Part shown: in pieces, positions 51,407 to 58,906 of the stretch
How the letters are laid out: the number at the start of each line of letters is the position of its first letter
Numbering within the stretch: the first letter of the stretch is position 1
Assembly: GCA_000471045.1 (NCBI GenBank)
Contig: KI301992.1
Location: 440,217 to 504,216 of the forward strand
Direction: 5' to 3'
Length of the DNA stretch: 64,000 nt
From: an actinobacterium LLX17
GTDB taxonomy: Bacteria > Actinomycetota > Actinomycetes > Propionibacteriales > Nocardioidaceae
Notes under the pieces: generated by a model
Told to the model about the DNA's origin: nothing
What the model saw: the letters and a program-made list of their open reading frames with translations, nothing else
The model's database searches: none
Made by a program: the position numbers and the translations under genes

Positions 51407-53095
51407 TCAGGCGGGGCTCAGCCAGACCGTCGTGTCGGTCGGGACGGCTCGACCGTCGTCGTCGAGCGGGCCAGATGCGACCAGTGGGACGAGCCCGTCG
51501 GGCACCGGCACGGCGGTCTCGCCGAGGTTGACGAGCACGACGGTCGGGGCCGTGTGGTCGCCGGTCAGCTCGAAGGTCAGCGCGTCCGGGCCGGAGTCGA
51601 GCCACCGCAGCCCGCCGAGCCCCAGGCCACGCTCACGCCGTACGCGGAGCAGGGTGCGGTAGAGCTCGAGGGTCGAGCCGGCGACGCCGTCCTGCTGGTC
51701 GACGGCCAGCGCGCGGTAGGACTCCGGCTGCGGCAACCACGGGGTGCCGCCCGGCCCGAACCCCATCGCCGGGCCGTCCGCCGTCCACGGCATCGGGACG
51801 CGACAGCCGTCGCGGCCGCGGGAGGTGTGGCCGGACCGCTCCCAGGTGGGGTCCTGGCGCACGTCGTCGGGCAGCTGGGTCGCTTCCGGCAGGCCGAGCT
51901 CCTCGCCCTGGTAGAGGTAGGCCGAACCGGGCAGCGCGAGCATGAGGGCGGTGGCGGCGCGGGCACGTCGGAGGCCGAGCTCGGCGTCCGGCTGCGGGTC
52001 GTCGGCCCCGATCCCCTCGATGCGCAGCCGACCCGGCAGCTGCGGGTAGCCGAGGCGGCTGGCGTGCCGGACCACGTCGTGGTTCGACAGCACCCAGGTC
52101 TGCGGAGCTCCGACCTCGGCCACCGCAGCGAGACCCTCGTGGATCGCCTCATGCAGCTCGTCGGCGATCCACGGGGTCATCAGGAAGGCGAAGTTGAACG
52201 ACTGGTGCAGCTCGTCGGGGCGCACGTACTTGGCCAGCGACTCGACCGGCAGCACCCACGCCTCGGCGCACAGCAGGCGGTCCTGACCGGTCGTGGCGGC
52301 GTACTCGTCGGCGATGCGCCGCCACCGGCGGTAGACCTCGTGCACGCCCGGCTGGTCGAACATCGGCTGCCACGCAGTGGGGTGCACGGTGGCGTCGAAG
52401 TCGTCGGGGCCGTCGGGCAGCCCGTCGGCCTTCACGAGTCCGTGGGCCACGTCGATGCGGAAGCCGTCGACGCCGCGGTCGAGCCAGAAGCGCAGCACCG
52501 ACTCCATCTCGTCGCCGACCTCGGGATTGGTCCAGTCGAGGTCGGGCTGGGTGACGTCGAACAGGTGCAAGTACCACTGGCCCGGGCTGCCGTCGGCCTC
52601 CGTGACCCGCTCCCACGCGGTGCCACCGAACATGCTCTGCCAGTTGTTGGGAGGCAGAGTGTTCGGCGGGAGCGAGCCGTCGTCGCCGCGACCCTCGCGG
52701 AAGATGTACCGCGCTCGTTCGGGCGATCCGGGTGGGGCGGCCAGGGCGGCCTGGAACCACTCGTGCTCGTCGGAGGTGTGGTTGGGCACGAGGTCGACCA
52801 CCACGCGCAGACCCAGCTCGTGCGCGCGGGCCACGAGGGCGTCGGCATCCTCGAGCCGGCCGAACAGCGGGTCGACGTCGCGGTAGTCGGCCACGTCGTA
52901 TCCGGCATCGTGCTGGGGCGAGGTGTAGAACGGCGACAGCCAGACGGCGTCGACGCCCAGCGCGGCCAGGTGTGGGAGTCGGCTCGTGATGCCCGGCAGG
53001 TCGCCGATCCCGTCGCCGTCGCCGTCGGCCCATGACCGCGGATAGACCTGGTAGATCACTGCGTCGCGCCACCAGGCGGTCTCGGCTGCCGACAT
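51407..53095 (-). CDS. GH13 alpha-glucosidase
   Basis: A 562-aa glycoside hydrolase family 13 enzyme, cytosolic (no signal peptide), cleaving alpha-glucosidic bonds of imported oligosaccharides. Conserved regions: DLVPNHTS (I), GFRIDVAHG with the nucleophile Asp (II), CAEAWV with the acid Glu (III) and SNHDVVRH (IV); the start AVIYQVYPRSWADGDGDG is typical of oligo-1,6- and alpha-glucosidases. ATG 53095 gives the standard N-terminus. It is first in the operon with the sugar ABC importer, implying uptake followed by hydrolysis. M. tuberculosis Rv2471 (aglA) in the syntenic region is of the same family. Confidence 0.93.
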   Translation of the reverse strand: MSAAETAWWRDAVIYQVYPRSWADGDGDGIGDLPGITSRLPHLAALGVDAVWLSPFYTSPQHDAGYDVADYRDVDPLFGRLEDADALVARAHELGLRVVVDLVPNHTSDEHEWFQAALAAPPGSPERARYIFREGRGDDGSLPPNTLPPNNWQSMFGGTAWERVTEADGSPGQWYLHLFDVTQPDLDWTNPEVGDEMESVLRFWLDRGVDGFRIDVAHGLVKADGLPDGPDDFDATVHPTAWQPMFDQPGVHEVYRRWRRIADEYAATTGQDRLLCAEAWVLPVESLAKYVRPDELHQSFNFAFLMTPWIADELHEAIHEGLAAVAEVGAPQTWVLSNHDVVRHASRLGYPQLPGRLRIEGIGADDPQPDAELGLRRARAATALMLALPGSAYLYQGEELGLPEATQLPDDVRQDPTWERSGHTSRGRDGCRVPMPWTADGPAMGFGPGGTPWLPQPESYRALAVDQQDGVAGSTLELYRTLLRVRRERGLGLGGLRWLDSGPDALTFELTGDHTAPTVVLVNLGETAVPVPDGLVPLVASGPLDDDGRAVPTDTTVWLSPA

Positions 53096-53114
53096 GCCCG
53101 ATACGTTACCGACC
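53096..53114. promoter_or_regulatory. Overlapping divergent leaderless promoters (GH13 / ndk)
   Basis: Only 19 bp separate the two start codons. Plus-strand -10 TACGTT (53102-53107) ends 7 nt before ndk ATG 53115; minus-strand -10 TAACGT (plus 53103-53108) ends 7 nt before GH13 ATG 53095. The two boxes overlap by 5 bp, so only one polymerase can open DNA here at a time. Confidence 0.65.
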
Positions 53115-53525
53115 ATGACGCAACGCACTCTCGTGCTGATCAAGCCCGACGCCGTCCGCCGTGGCCTGGTCGGTGCCGTCCTGTCGCGCTTCGAGGCCAA
53201 GGGGCTCTCGATCGTCGCGATGGAGCACCGCGCGATCGACGCCGAGATGGCCGACGCCCACTACGCCGAGCACGTCGAGCAGCCCTGGTACCCGCCGCTG
53301 CGCGAGTTCGCCGTCTCCGGTCCGCTCGTGGCTCTGGTGCTCGAGGGCGACGAGGCGATCTCGGTCGTCCGCACCCTCAACGGTGCCACTGACGGCCGTC
53401 AGGCCGCGCCCGGCACGATTCGCGGCGACCTCTCGCTGTCGAACCGCGAGAACCTCGTGCACGCCTCCGACTCCGAGGAGTCCAGCGCTCGCGAGATCGC
53501 CCTCTGGTTCCCCCAGCTCGGCTGA
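53115..53525 (+). CDS. ndk: Nucleoside diphosphate kinase
   Basis: A 136-aa NDK transferring the gamma-phosphate between nucleoside triphosphates and diphosphates through phospho-His116, in RENLVHASDS. N-terminal TLVLIKPDAVRRGLVG is the family start. ATG 53115 is 21 nt inside a longer frame whose extra codons lie in the promoter. In most Actinobacteria ndk follows folC-DUF4233; here it is separated from them by the phosphoesterase/ParB-like pair and the sugar operon. Confidence 0.97.
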   Translation: MTQRTLVLIKPDAVRRGLVGAVLSRFEAKGLSIVAMEHRAIDAEMADAHYAEHVEQPWYPPLREFAVSGPLVALVLEGDEAISVVRTLNGATDGRQAAPGTIRGDLSLSNRENLVHASDSEESSAREIALWFPQLG

Positions 53526-53549
53526 CCCTGCCCGGCTGACCCTGCGGCG

Positions 53550-54260
53550 TCAGACCGTCCGCACCTCGGCGTGAGCGAGGGCGCTCGCCGTCGTGCGACC
53601 GACGATGGCTGGCGCCTCATGGACGAGTGAGTCGCCGTCGAGTGCCGCGACCATGAACAGCGCGAAGTCGGTGCGTCGTGTGCGGTTGCTGGCCAGCACC
53701 GGGTCACCCACGTGCCGGCTCCAGACAGGGAGCCCCTGGCTCTCGCCCTCCTCGAGGTCGCTGCCACGCACCACCGTCCAGCGTCGGTCGCTCGCGAAGA
53801 TCAGCCGGGTCGCCCGCACCTGGTCGTCGATGTCGGCCAGCCGCGCCCAGCGGGCCACCAGCGTCATGATCTTCACCAGTGCGAGGAAGCGGCGCTTGTA
53901 CCGGTCCTGGCCGTCCTTGGTGATGTGCCAGCCGCACGAGAACACGAGCCGCGCGTCCGGCTCGGCGTGGTCCAGCACCGCGCGTGCCGTCCCGGAGGCA
54001 TAGTCCTTCACGCCCCAGGGGACCAGCACGGTGAGCACGCCGTCGCACCCTGCGACGGCGCGGCGGATGACGTCCGGGTCATCGGTCTGCCCGGGGATGA
54101 TCGTGATCCGGTCGGCGAGGTCGGCCAGCTTCGGCACGCTCTTCTCGCGACAGACCCCCACGACCTCGTAGCCGCGCGCGAGGGCGTGGCGGGTCATGTA
54201 GGTCCCGAGCTTGCCCGAGACCCCCACGATGCAGATCCGGCGAACGGGGTCGACCTCCAT
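53550..54260 (-). CDS. NAD(P)-binding protein (NmrA/atypical SDR-like)
   Basis: A 236-aa Rossmann protein beginning RICIVGVSGKLGTYMTRHAL, the GxxGxxG-type motif of atypical SDR/NmrA relatives. DDPDVIRRAVAGCDGVL fits the binding domain; no catalytic Tyr-Lys pair is evident, so it may be a reductase with unusual chemistry or a sensor. ATG 54260 is used. It is divergent from a tetR gene with two operator copies between them, so it is probably induced by the TetR ligand. Its 3' end converges with ndk. Confidence 0.82.
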   Translation of the reverse strand: MEVDPVRRICIVGVSGKLGTYMTRHALARGYEVVGVCREKSVPKLADLADRITIIPGQTDDPDVIRRAVAGCDGVLTVLVPWGVKDYASGTARAVLDHAEPDARLVFSCGWHITKDGQDRYKRRFLALVKIMTLVARWARLADIDDQVRATRLIFASDRRWTVVRGSDLEEGESQGLPVWSRHVGDPVLASNRTRRTDFALFMVAALDGDSLVHEAPAIVGRTTASALAHAEVRTV

Positions 54261-54291
54261 GGTCGCCACCGCCTTTCGCGTCGGGATGAGA

Positions 54292-54327
54292 CTTACGCTG
54301 TAAGGCAATCTAGACTTACGGCGTAAG
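54292..54327. promoter_or_regulatory. Two CTTAC-N3-GTAAG operators of the divergent tetR pair
   Basis: CTTACGCTGTAAG (54292-54304) and CTTACGGCGTAAG (54315-54327), centres 23 bp apart, in the 88-bp space between the NAD(P)-binding gene and tetR. Both are preceded by GA and have the size of TetR half-site pairs, so they should mediate autoregulation and control of the divergent gene. Confidence 0.8.
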
Positions 54328-54348
54328 TTCCGTCAAGGAGGGGTGTTC

Positions 54349-54996
54349 GTGGTGCCACGTCGTGAGCCGCTCGACCGAGAGCGCATCGTGATGGCCGCCG
54401 TCGCGTTGGCGGACGAGTCCGGGGCCGAAGGCGTCACCATGCGGGCCGTCGCGCGTCGCGTCGGCGTGGAGGCGATGTCGCTCTATCACCACGTGCGGGG
54501 ACGGGAGGCGATGCTCGACGGCATGGTCGACGTGGTCTTCGCGGAGATCGTGCTGCCCGAGCCCACCGCCGACTGGCGGGACGCCATGCGGGCCCGGGCG
54601 GTCTCGGCGCGCGAGGCCCTGCGACGGCACCCGTGGGCGGTGGGCCTGATGGACTCACGTCGCCAGCCCGGCCCGGCCACGCTGCAGCACCACGACGCGG
54701 TGCTCGGCCTCCTGCGCGCGGGCGGCTTCTCGGTCGCGGGCGCCGTGCACGCGTTCTCGGCCGTCGACAGCTACGTGTACGGCTTCGTGCTGCAGGAGGT
54801 GAGCCTGCCGTTCAGCACGCCGGACGAGCTCGAGACCGTGGCGGACGAGATCACGGCGCAGATGCCCGTGGGTCTCTACCCGCACCTGGCCGAGGTGATG
54901 GAGGAACAGGTTCGTGGCGGCACGTACGCCTACGCCGACGAGTTCGCGATCGGCCTGGACCTGATTCTCGGCGCGCTCGAGCCCGACGCCTGGTGA
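54349..54996 (+). CDS. TetR-family regulator (TetR_C_1-like)
   Basis: A 215-aa TetR protein resembling the tetracycline-repressor branch: HTH at about residues 8-50 (EGVTMRAVARRVGVEAMSLYHHV), then the C-terminal domain with LLRAGGFSVAGAVHAFSAVDSYVYGFVLQE. GTG 54349 (or 54352) is preferred because AAGGAGG lies 6-9 nt upstream; a GTG at 54343 sits inside that ribosome site. Two palindromic operators lie upstream, shared with the divergent NAD(P)-binding gene. No efflux pump is adjacent. Inducer unknown. Confidence 0.9.
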   Translation: MVPRREPLDRERIVMAAVALADESGAEGVTMRAVARRVGVEAMSLYHHVRGREAMLDGMVDVVFAEIVLPEPTADWRDAMRARAVSAREALRRHPWAVGLMDSRRQPGPATLQHHDAVLGLLRAGGFSVAGAVHAFSAVDSYVYGFVLQEVSLPFSTPDELETVADEITAQMPVGLYPHLAEVMEEQVRGGTYAYADEFAIGLDLILGALEPDAW

Positions 54997-55000
54997 GCGA

Positions 55001-55627
55001 CTACGCGAGCGGCGGAGCGGCGACGGCGCCGAGGACGTCGTGGTAGCGACCGCGAACGCCTTCAGGGAGCCAGACGACGTCGTGTGACTGCGGCTCCAGC
55101 TCCACGTCGCCCTCGAGGCTGACCCAGTCGACAGGCTGCCGCGGGTTGTCGCCGTCGCGCTCCTCGAGCTCGACCAGCGTGACGCGCACCCGCATCTCGG
55201 CGTCGGTCTGGTTCTGCACGCCGATGCCCCAGAAGTTCTCCGGGTCACGGGTGGCCTGCTTGTCGAGGTCGACCATGACCGTCACCGGCACCTTGTCGAC
55301 ACCGGTGGGCTCGGCCTCGACCAGCTCGAGCACCTCGGTGTCGACGAAGCGCACCGACCGACACCCGGGGCCCTCGAAGCGCAGCAGGTCGCGGACCTCC
55401 AGCCCGGCCGGCACGATGACTTGCCCGCGGCTCGTGCCCTGGACGGTCGTGACCGAGACCAGCGGCAGCTCGCGCCCGTAGAAGTCGAGCGGGCGGTACC
55501 GCAGCACCGGCACGACGTCGGCCTCGGTGTGGTTCGCCATCGTGAGCACCTGGTCGAGGCCACCCTCGGAGGACTTCGCCTCGTACCGCACGGTGAACGG
55601 TCGCTGGCGCTTGGAGAACAGGCCCAT
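55001..55627 (-). CDS. Hypothetical protein, 208 aa
   Basis: I do not recognise this protein. It starts MGLFSKRQRPFTVRYEAKSS, has no signal peptide or membrane segment, and is predicted to be mostly beta-strand with alternating hydrophobic residues (VTVMVDLDK, RVRVTLVELEE), perhaps a beta-sandwich. It ends in a Pro/Ala-rich tail. TAGGCT lies 6 nt before ATG 55627, so the mRNA is leaderless. It is divergent from the radical SAM gene and convergent with tetR. Confidence 0.65.
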   Translation of the reverse strand: MGLFSKRQRPFTVRYEAKSSEGGLDQVLTMANHTEADVVPVLRYRPLDFYGRELPLVSVTTVQGTSRGQVIVPAGLEVRDLLRFEGPGCRSVRFVDTEVLELVEAEPTGVDKVPVTVMVDLDKQATRDPENFWGIGVQNQTDAEMRVRVTLVELEERDGDNPRQPVDWVSLEGDVELEPQSHDVVWLPEGVRGRYHDVLGAVAAPPLA

Positions 55628-55633
55628 GACCCG

Positions 55634-55701
55634 AGCCTAGGTGCAGCGCCCGGCGCCGCCGACTCCGGCGTGCCCGAGGGTGCACACGACGGCGTTAGGC
55701 T
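55634..55701. promoter_or_regulatory. Two divergent leaderless -10 boxes
   Basis: Minus-strand TAGGCT (plus 55634-55639) serves the hypothetical gene (6-nt spacing to ATG 55627). Plus-strand TAGGCT (55696-55701) ends 7 nt before ATG 55709 of the radical SAM gene. The boxes are identical. Confidence 0.55.
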
Positions 55702-55708
55702 GGAACCC

Positions 55709-57637
55709 ATGTCCGTCGAGTCGCTGTTCCCCCGCCTGGAGCCCCTGCTGCCCTCGGTCAGCAAGCCGATCCAGTACGTGGGAGGCGAGCTGAACGCCAC
55801 GGTCAAGGACTGGGACTCCGTCGCGGTCCGCTGGGCGCTGATGTACCCCGACGCCTACGAGGTCGGCCTGCCCAACCAGGGCGTGCAGATCCTGTACGAG
55901 ATCCTCAACGAGCAGGACTGGATCCTCGCCGAGCGCACCTACGCCGTCTTCCCCGACATGGAGGCGGTGCTGCGCGAGCACGGCATCAGCCAGTTCACGG
56001 TCGACGCGCACCGTCCGATCGGTGCGTTCGACGTCCTGGGTGTCTCGTTCTCGACCGAGCTCGGCTACACCAACCTGCTCACCGCTCTCGACCTCGCCGG
56101 CATCCCGCTGCACAGCACGGACCGCACCGACGACCACCCGATCGTGCTGGTCGGCGGTCACGCCTCGTTCAACCCCGAGCCGGTCGCCGACTTCATCGAC
56201 GCCGCCGTGCTGGGCGACGGCGAGGAGATCGTGCTCGCCATCAGCGACCTCATTCGCGAGTTCCGCGAGGAGGGCAGCCCGGGTGGCCGCGACGAGCTGC
56301 TGCGGCGCCTGGCCGCGTCCGGCGGCGTGTACGTGCCGAAGTTCTACGACGTCGACTACGACGACGCCGGCTTCATCGAGGCGATCATGCCCAACCGGGC
56401 GGGCGTGCCTGAGCGGGTCGCCAAGCACACGCTGATGGACCTCGACGCCTGGCCGTACCCCCGCAACCCGCTGGTGCCGCTGGCCGAGACGGTCCACGAG
56501 CGCTTCAGCGTCGAGATCTTCCGCGGCTGCACCCGTGGTTGCCGCTTCTGCCAGGCCGGCATGATCACCCGGCCCGTGCGCGAGCGGTCGCTGCAGGGCA
56601 TCGGCAAGATGATTGACAACGGCCTCGCCAAGACCGGCTTGGACGAGGTCGGCCTGCTGAGCCTGTCGAGCGCCGACCACTCCGAGATCGGCGAGATCGC
56701 CACCCAGCTGGCCGACCGCTACGACGGCACCAACACCTCGCTGTCGCTGCCGTCCACCCGTGTGGACGCCTTCAACATCACGCTGGCCAACGAGTTCAGC
56801 CGCAACGGCCGCCGCTCGGGCCTGACGTTCGCGCCCGAGGGCGGCAGCGAGCGCCTGCGCCGGGTCATCAACAAGATGGTCAGCGAGGACGACCTCATCC
56901 GCACGGTCGCGGCGGCGTACTCGCACGGCTGGCGTCAGGTGAAGCTCTACTTCATGTGCGGTCTGCCCACCGAGACCGACGAGGACGTCATGCAGATCGG
57001 TGCGCTCGCGAAGCGGGTCATCGACACCGGCCGCGAGGTCTCGGGTCGCAAGGACATCCGGTGCACGGTCTCGATCGGCGGGTTCGTGCCCAAGCCGCAC
57101 ACGCCGTTCCAGTGGGCCGGCCAGCTCGGTCACGAGGCCACCGACGAGCGGCTGCGTAAGCTGCGCGAGTCGGTGCAGTCCGACAAGAAGTACGGCCGCG
57201 CCATCGGCTTCCGCTACCACGACGGCAAGCCCGGCACGGTCGAAGGACTGCTCTCCCGCGGTGACCGCCGCGTCGGCCGCATCATCGAGGCCGTGTGGCG
57301 TGACGGTGGCCGCTTCGACGGCTGGAGCGAGCACTTCTCCTACGACCGCTGGGCCACGATGGCCGAGCAGGCGCTGGCCGACGAGCCGGTCGACCTCGAC
57401 TGGTACACGACCCGCGAGCGGGGGGCCGACGAGATCCTGCCGTGGGACCACCTCGACTCCGGTCTCGACAAGGACTGGCTCTGGGAGGACTGGCAGGACG
57501 CCCTCGCCGACGACCCCGTCGAGATCGAGGACTGCCGCTGGACGCCGTGCTTCGACTGCGGCGTGTGCCCAGCCATGGACACCGACATCCAGATGGGCCC
57601 GACGGGCCAGAAGCTGATCCCGCTCAGCGTGGTCTGA
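55709..57637 (+). CDS. B12-binding-domain radical SAM protein (TIGR03960 type)
   Basis: A 642-aa radical SAM protein. An N-terminal cobalamin-binding-like Rossmann region (about 30-250, with VGLPNQGVQILYE and LVGGHASFNPEPVADF) precedes the radical SAM barrel whose [4Fe-4S] cluster ligands are Cys274, Cys278 and Cys281 in FRGCTRGCRFCQAG. The C-terminus has CRWTPCFDCGVCPAMD, a further cysteine cluster. The family is widespread, usually paired with a TIGR03936 partner and next to RNase E/G and L21 genes; its reaction is not established. ATG 55709 is chosen by the leaderless promoter. Its partner lies 1.27 kb downstream, past an inserted MFS gene. Confidence 0.92.
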   Translation: MSVESLFPRLEPLLPSVSKPIQYVGGELNATVKDWDSVAVRWALMYPDAYEVGLPNQGVQILYEILNEQDWILAERTYAVFPDMEAVLREHGISQFTVDAHRPIGAFDVLGVSFSTELGYTNLLTALDLAGIPLHSTDRTDDHPIVLVGGHASFNPEPVADFIDAAVLGDGEEIVLAISDLIREFREEGSPGGRDELLRRLAASGGVYVPKFYDVDYDDAGFIEAIMPNRAGVPERVAKHTLMDLDAWPYPRNPLVPLAETVHERFSVEIFRGCTRGCRFCQAGMITRPVRERSLQGIGKMIDNGLAKTGLDEVGLLSLSSADHSEIGEIATQLADRYDGTNTSLSLPSTRVDAFNITLANEFSRNGRRSGLTFAPEGGSERLRRVINKMVSEDDLIRTVAAAYSHGWRQVKLYFMCGLPTETDEDVMQIGALAKRVIDTGREVSGRKDIRCTVSIGGFVPKPHTPFQWAGQLGHEATDERLRKLRESVQSDKKYGRAIGFRYHDGKPGTVEGLLSRGDRRVGRIIEAVWRDGGRFDGWSEHFSYDRWATMAEQALADEPVDLDWYTTRERGADEILPWDHLDSGLDKDWLWEDWQDALADDPVEIEDCRWTPCFDCGVCPAMDTDIQMGPTGQKLIPLSVV

Positions 57638-57640
57638 GCG

Positions 57641-58846
57641 TCAGCGGTCGAGCTCGTCCTCGAGGATGCGATCGCGGTTGACCATCGTGCCGAGCACCCC
57701 GATGGGGACGGCGGCGACCATGAGCACGACCAGCGGCACGGTCCACGAGCCCGTGACGTCGTGCAGGAACCCGGCGCCGAACGGGCCGAGCCCCGCCAGG
57801 AGATAGCCGATCGACTGGGCGAACCCCGAGAGGGCCGCGGTCCCCTCGGTGCTGGCGGTGCGCCGACCGAACATCGTCAGTGTCCAGGTGAAGGTGCAGC
57901 CACCCATGCCGAGCATGATCGCCCAGAGCCACGGTGCGGCGGTGGGTGCCCAGAGGACACCGGCCCACCCGCCGCCGGTCAGCAGTGCGAAGGACCACGG
58001 CAGCACGGGTCCCTGCGGCGCGCGGGCGATGAGGGCCGGCAGCAGCAGCGTCAGGGGGATCCCGACCCCGGTGACCAGGCCCAGCATCAGCCCGGCCTCG
58101 CCCTGGCTCAGACCCGCGTCGACCAGGATCGCCGGGAACCAGCCGAACTGGGCGTAGGCCTGCCCGGACTGGACCCCGAACAGCAGGGCGCAGGCCCACG
58201 CGAGCGGACTGCGCGACAGGGCCGCCAGTGTCGGTCCCGCGGGTCGGATCACCCGACCGTGCCGGCCTGCCCGCACCGCGGCCGGCAACCACGGCAGGAA
58301 CGCGGCGAGAGCGAGCACGGCCCAGGCGCCGAGCCCCGCACGCCAGCTGCCGAACACGTCGGACACGGGGACGGTCAGGACGGCGCCGAGCGTCGCGCCA
58401 CCCATCAGAGCCGCTCCGTACAGCGAGCTGACGAGCGGCACGTGACCGGGGAAGTGCTCCTTGGTGAGCGCTGGCAGCAGCACGTTGCCCACGGCGCAGC
58501 CGGACAGGGCCACCACGGTGAGCACCATGAAGGCCGGGGTGGAGTCGACGACGGCGCGGAGCGCGAGACCCGTGGCGGTCACGACCAGCAGGCCCGCAGC
58601 CGCACGGTCCAGGCCCACGGCGCGCACGAGGCGAGCGGTCTGCGACCCGAAGAACGCGAAGCACAGCACCGGCAGCGTCGTGAGCACGCCGGCCACCGTG
58701 GTGCTCATGCCCAGGTCGGCACGCAACGGCTCGAGCACCACGCCGAGGCTGCCGATGGCGGCGCGGAGGTTGAGCGCCAGCAGCACGATGGCGGCACCGA
58801 CCACCCACGCCGGGCCGGGACGTGGTGGGGAGGCTGAGACGCTCAC
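57641..58846 (-). CDS. MFS transporter (CynX/NimT cyanate-transporter-like)
   Basis: A 401-aa major facilitator with 12 helices, beginning VVGAAIVLLALNLRAAIGSLG, the N-terminus typical of the CynX/NimT (YeaN) group. The TM2-3 loop GSQTARLVRAVGLDRA matches the MFS motif region, and GAALMGGATLGAVLTVPV lies in TM4-5. Substrates of this group include cyanate and nitroimidazoles, but here cargo is unknown. GTG 58846 is used; GTG 58864 is a possible alternative. It is reversed between two genes that are usually adjacent, suggesting later insertion. Confidence 0.88.
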   Translation of the reverse strand: MSVSASPPRPGPAWVVGAAIVLLALNLRAAIGSLGVVLEPLRADLGMSTTVAGVLTTLPVLCFAFFGSQTARLVRAVGLDRAAAGLLVVTATGLALRAVVDSTPAFMVLTVVALSGCAVGNVLLPALTKEHFPGHVPLVSSLYGAALMGGATLGAVLTVPVSDVFGSWRAGLGAWAVLALAAFLPWLPAAVRAGRHGRVIRPAGPTLAALSRSPLAWACALLFGVQSGQAYAQFGWFPAILVDAGLSQGEAGLMLGLVTGVGIPLTLLLPALIARAPQGPVLPWSFALLTGGGWAGVLWAPTAAPWLWAIMLGMGGCTFTWTLTMFGRRTASTEGTAALSGFAQSIGYLLAGLGPFGAGFLHDVTGSWTVPLVVLMVAAVPIGVLGTMVNRDRILEDELDR

Positions 58847-58894
58847 CGAGCCATCCAACGCCACGGTTCGCTCGGGTCGACGCCGGGGGTTGAC

Positions 58895-58900
58895 TAGGGT
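58895..58900 (+). promoter_or_regulatory. -10 box TAGGGT of the TIGR03936 gene
   Basis: TAGGGT ends 6 nt before ATG 58907 (leaderless). A minus-strand TAGTCA on the same bases (plus TGACTA 58891-58896) could drive the MFS gene. Confidence 0.5.
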
Positions 58901-58906
58901 CGTGGC

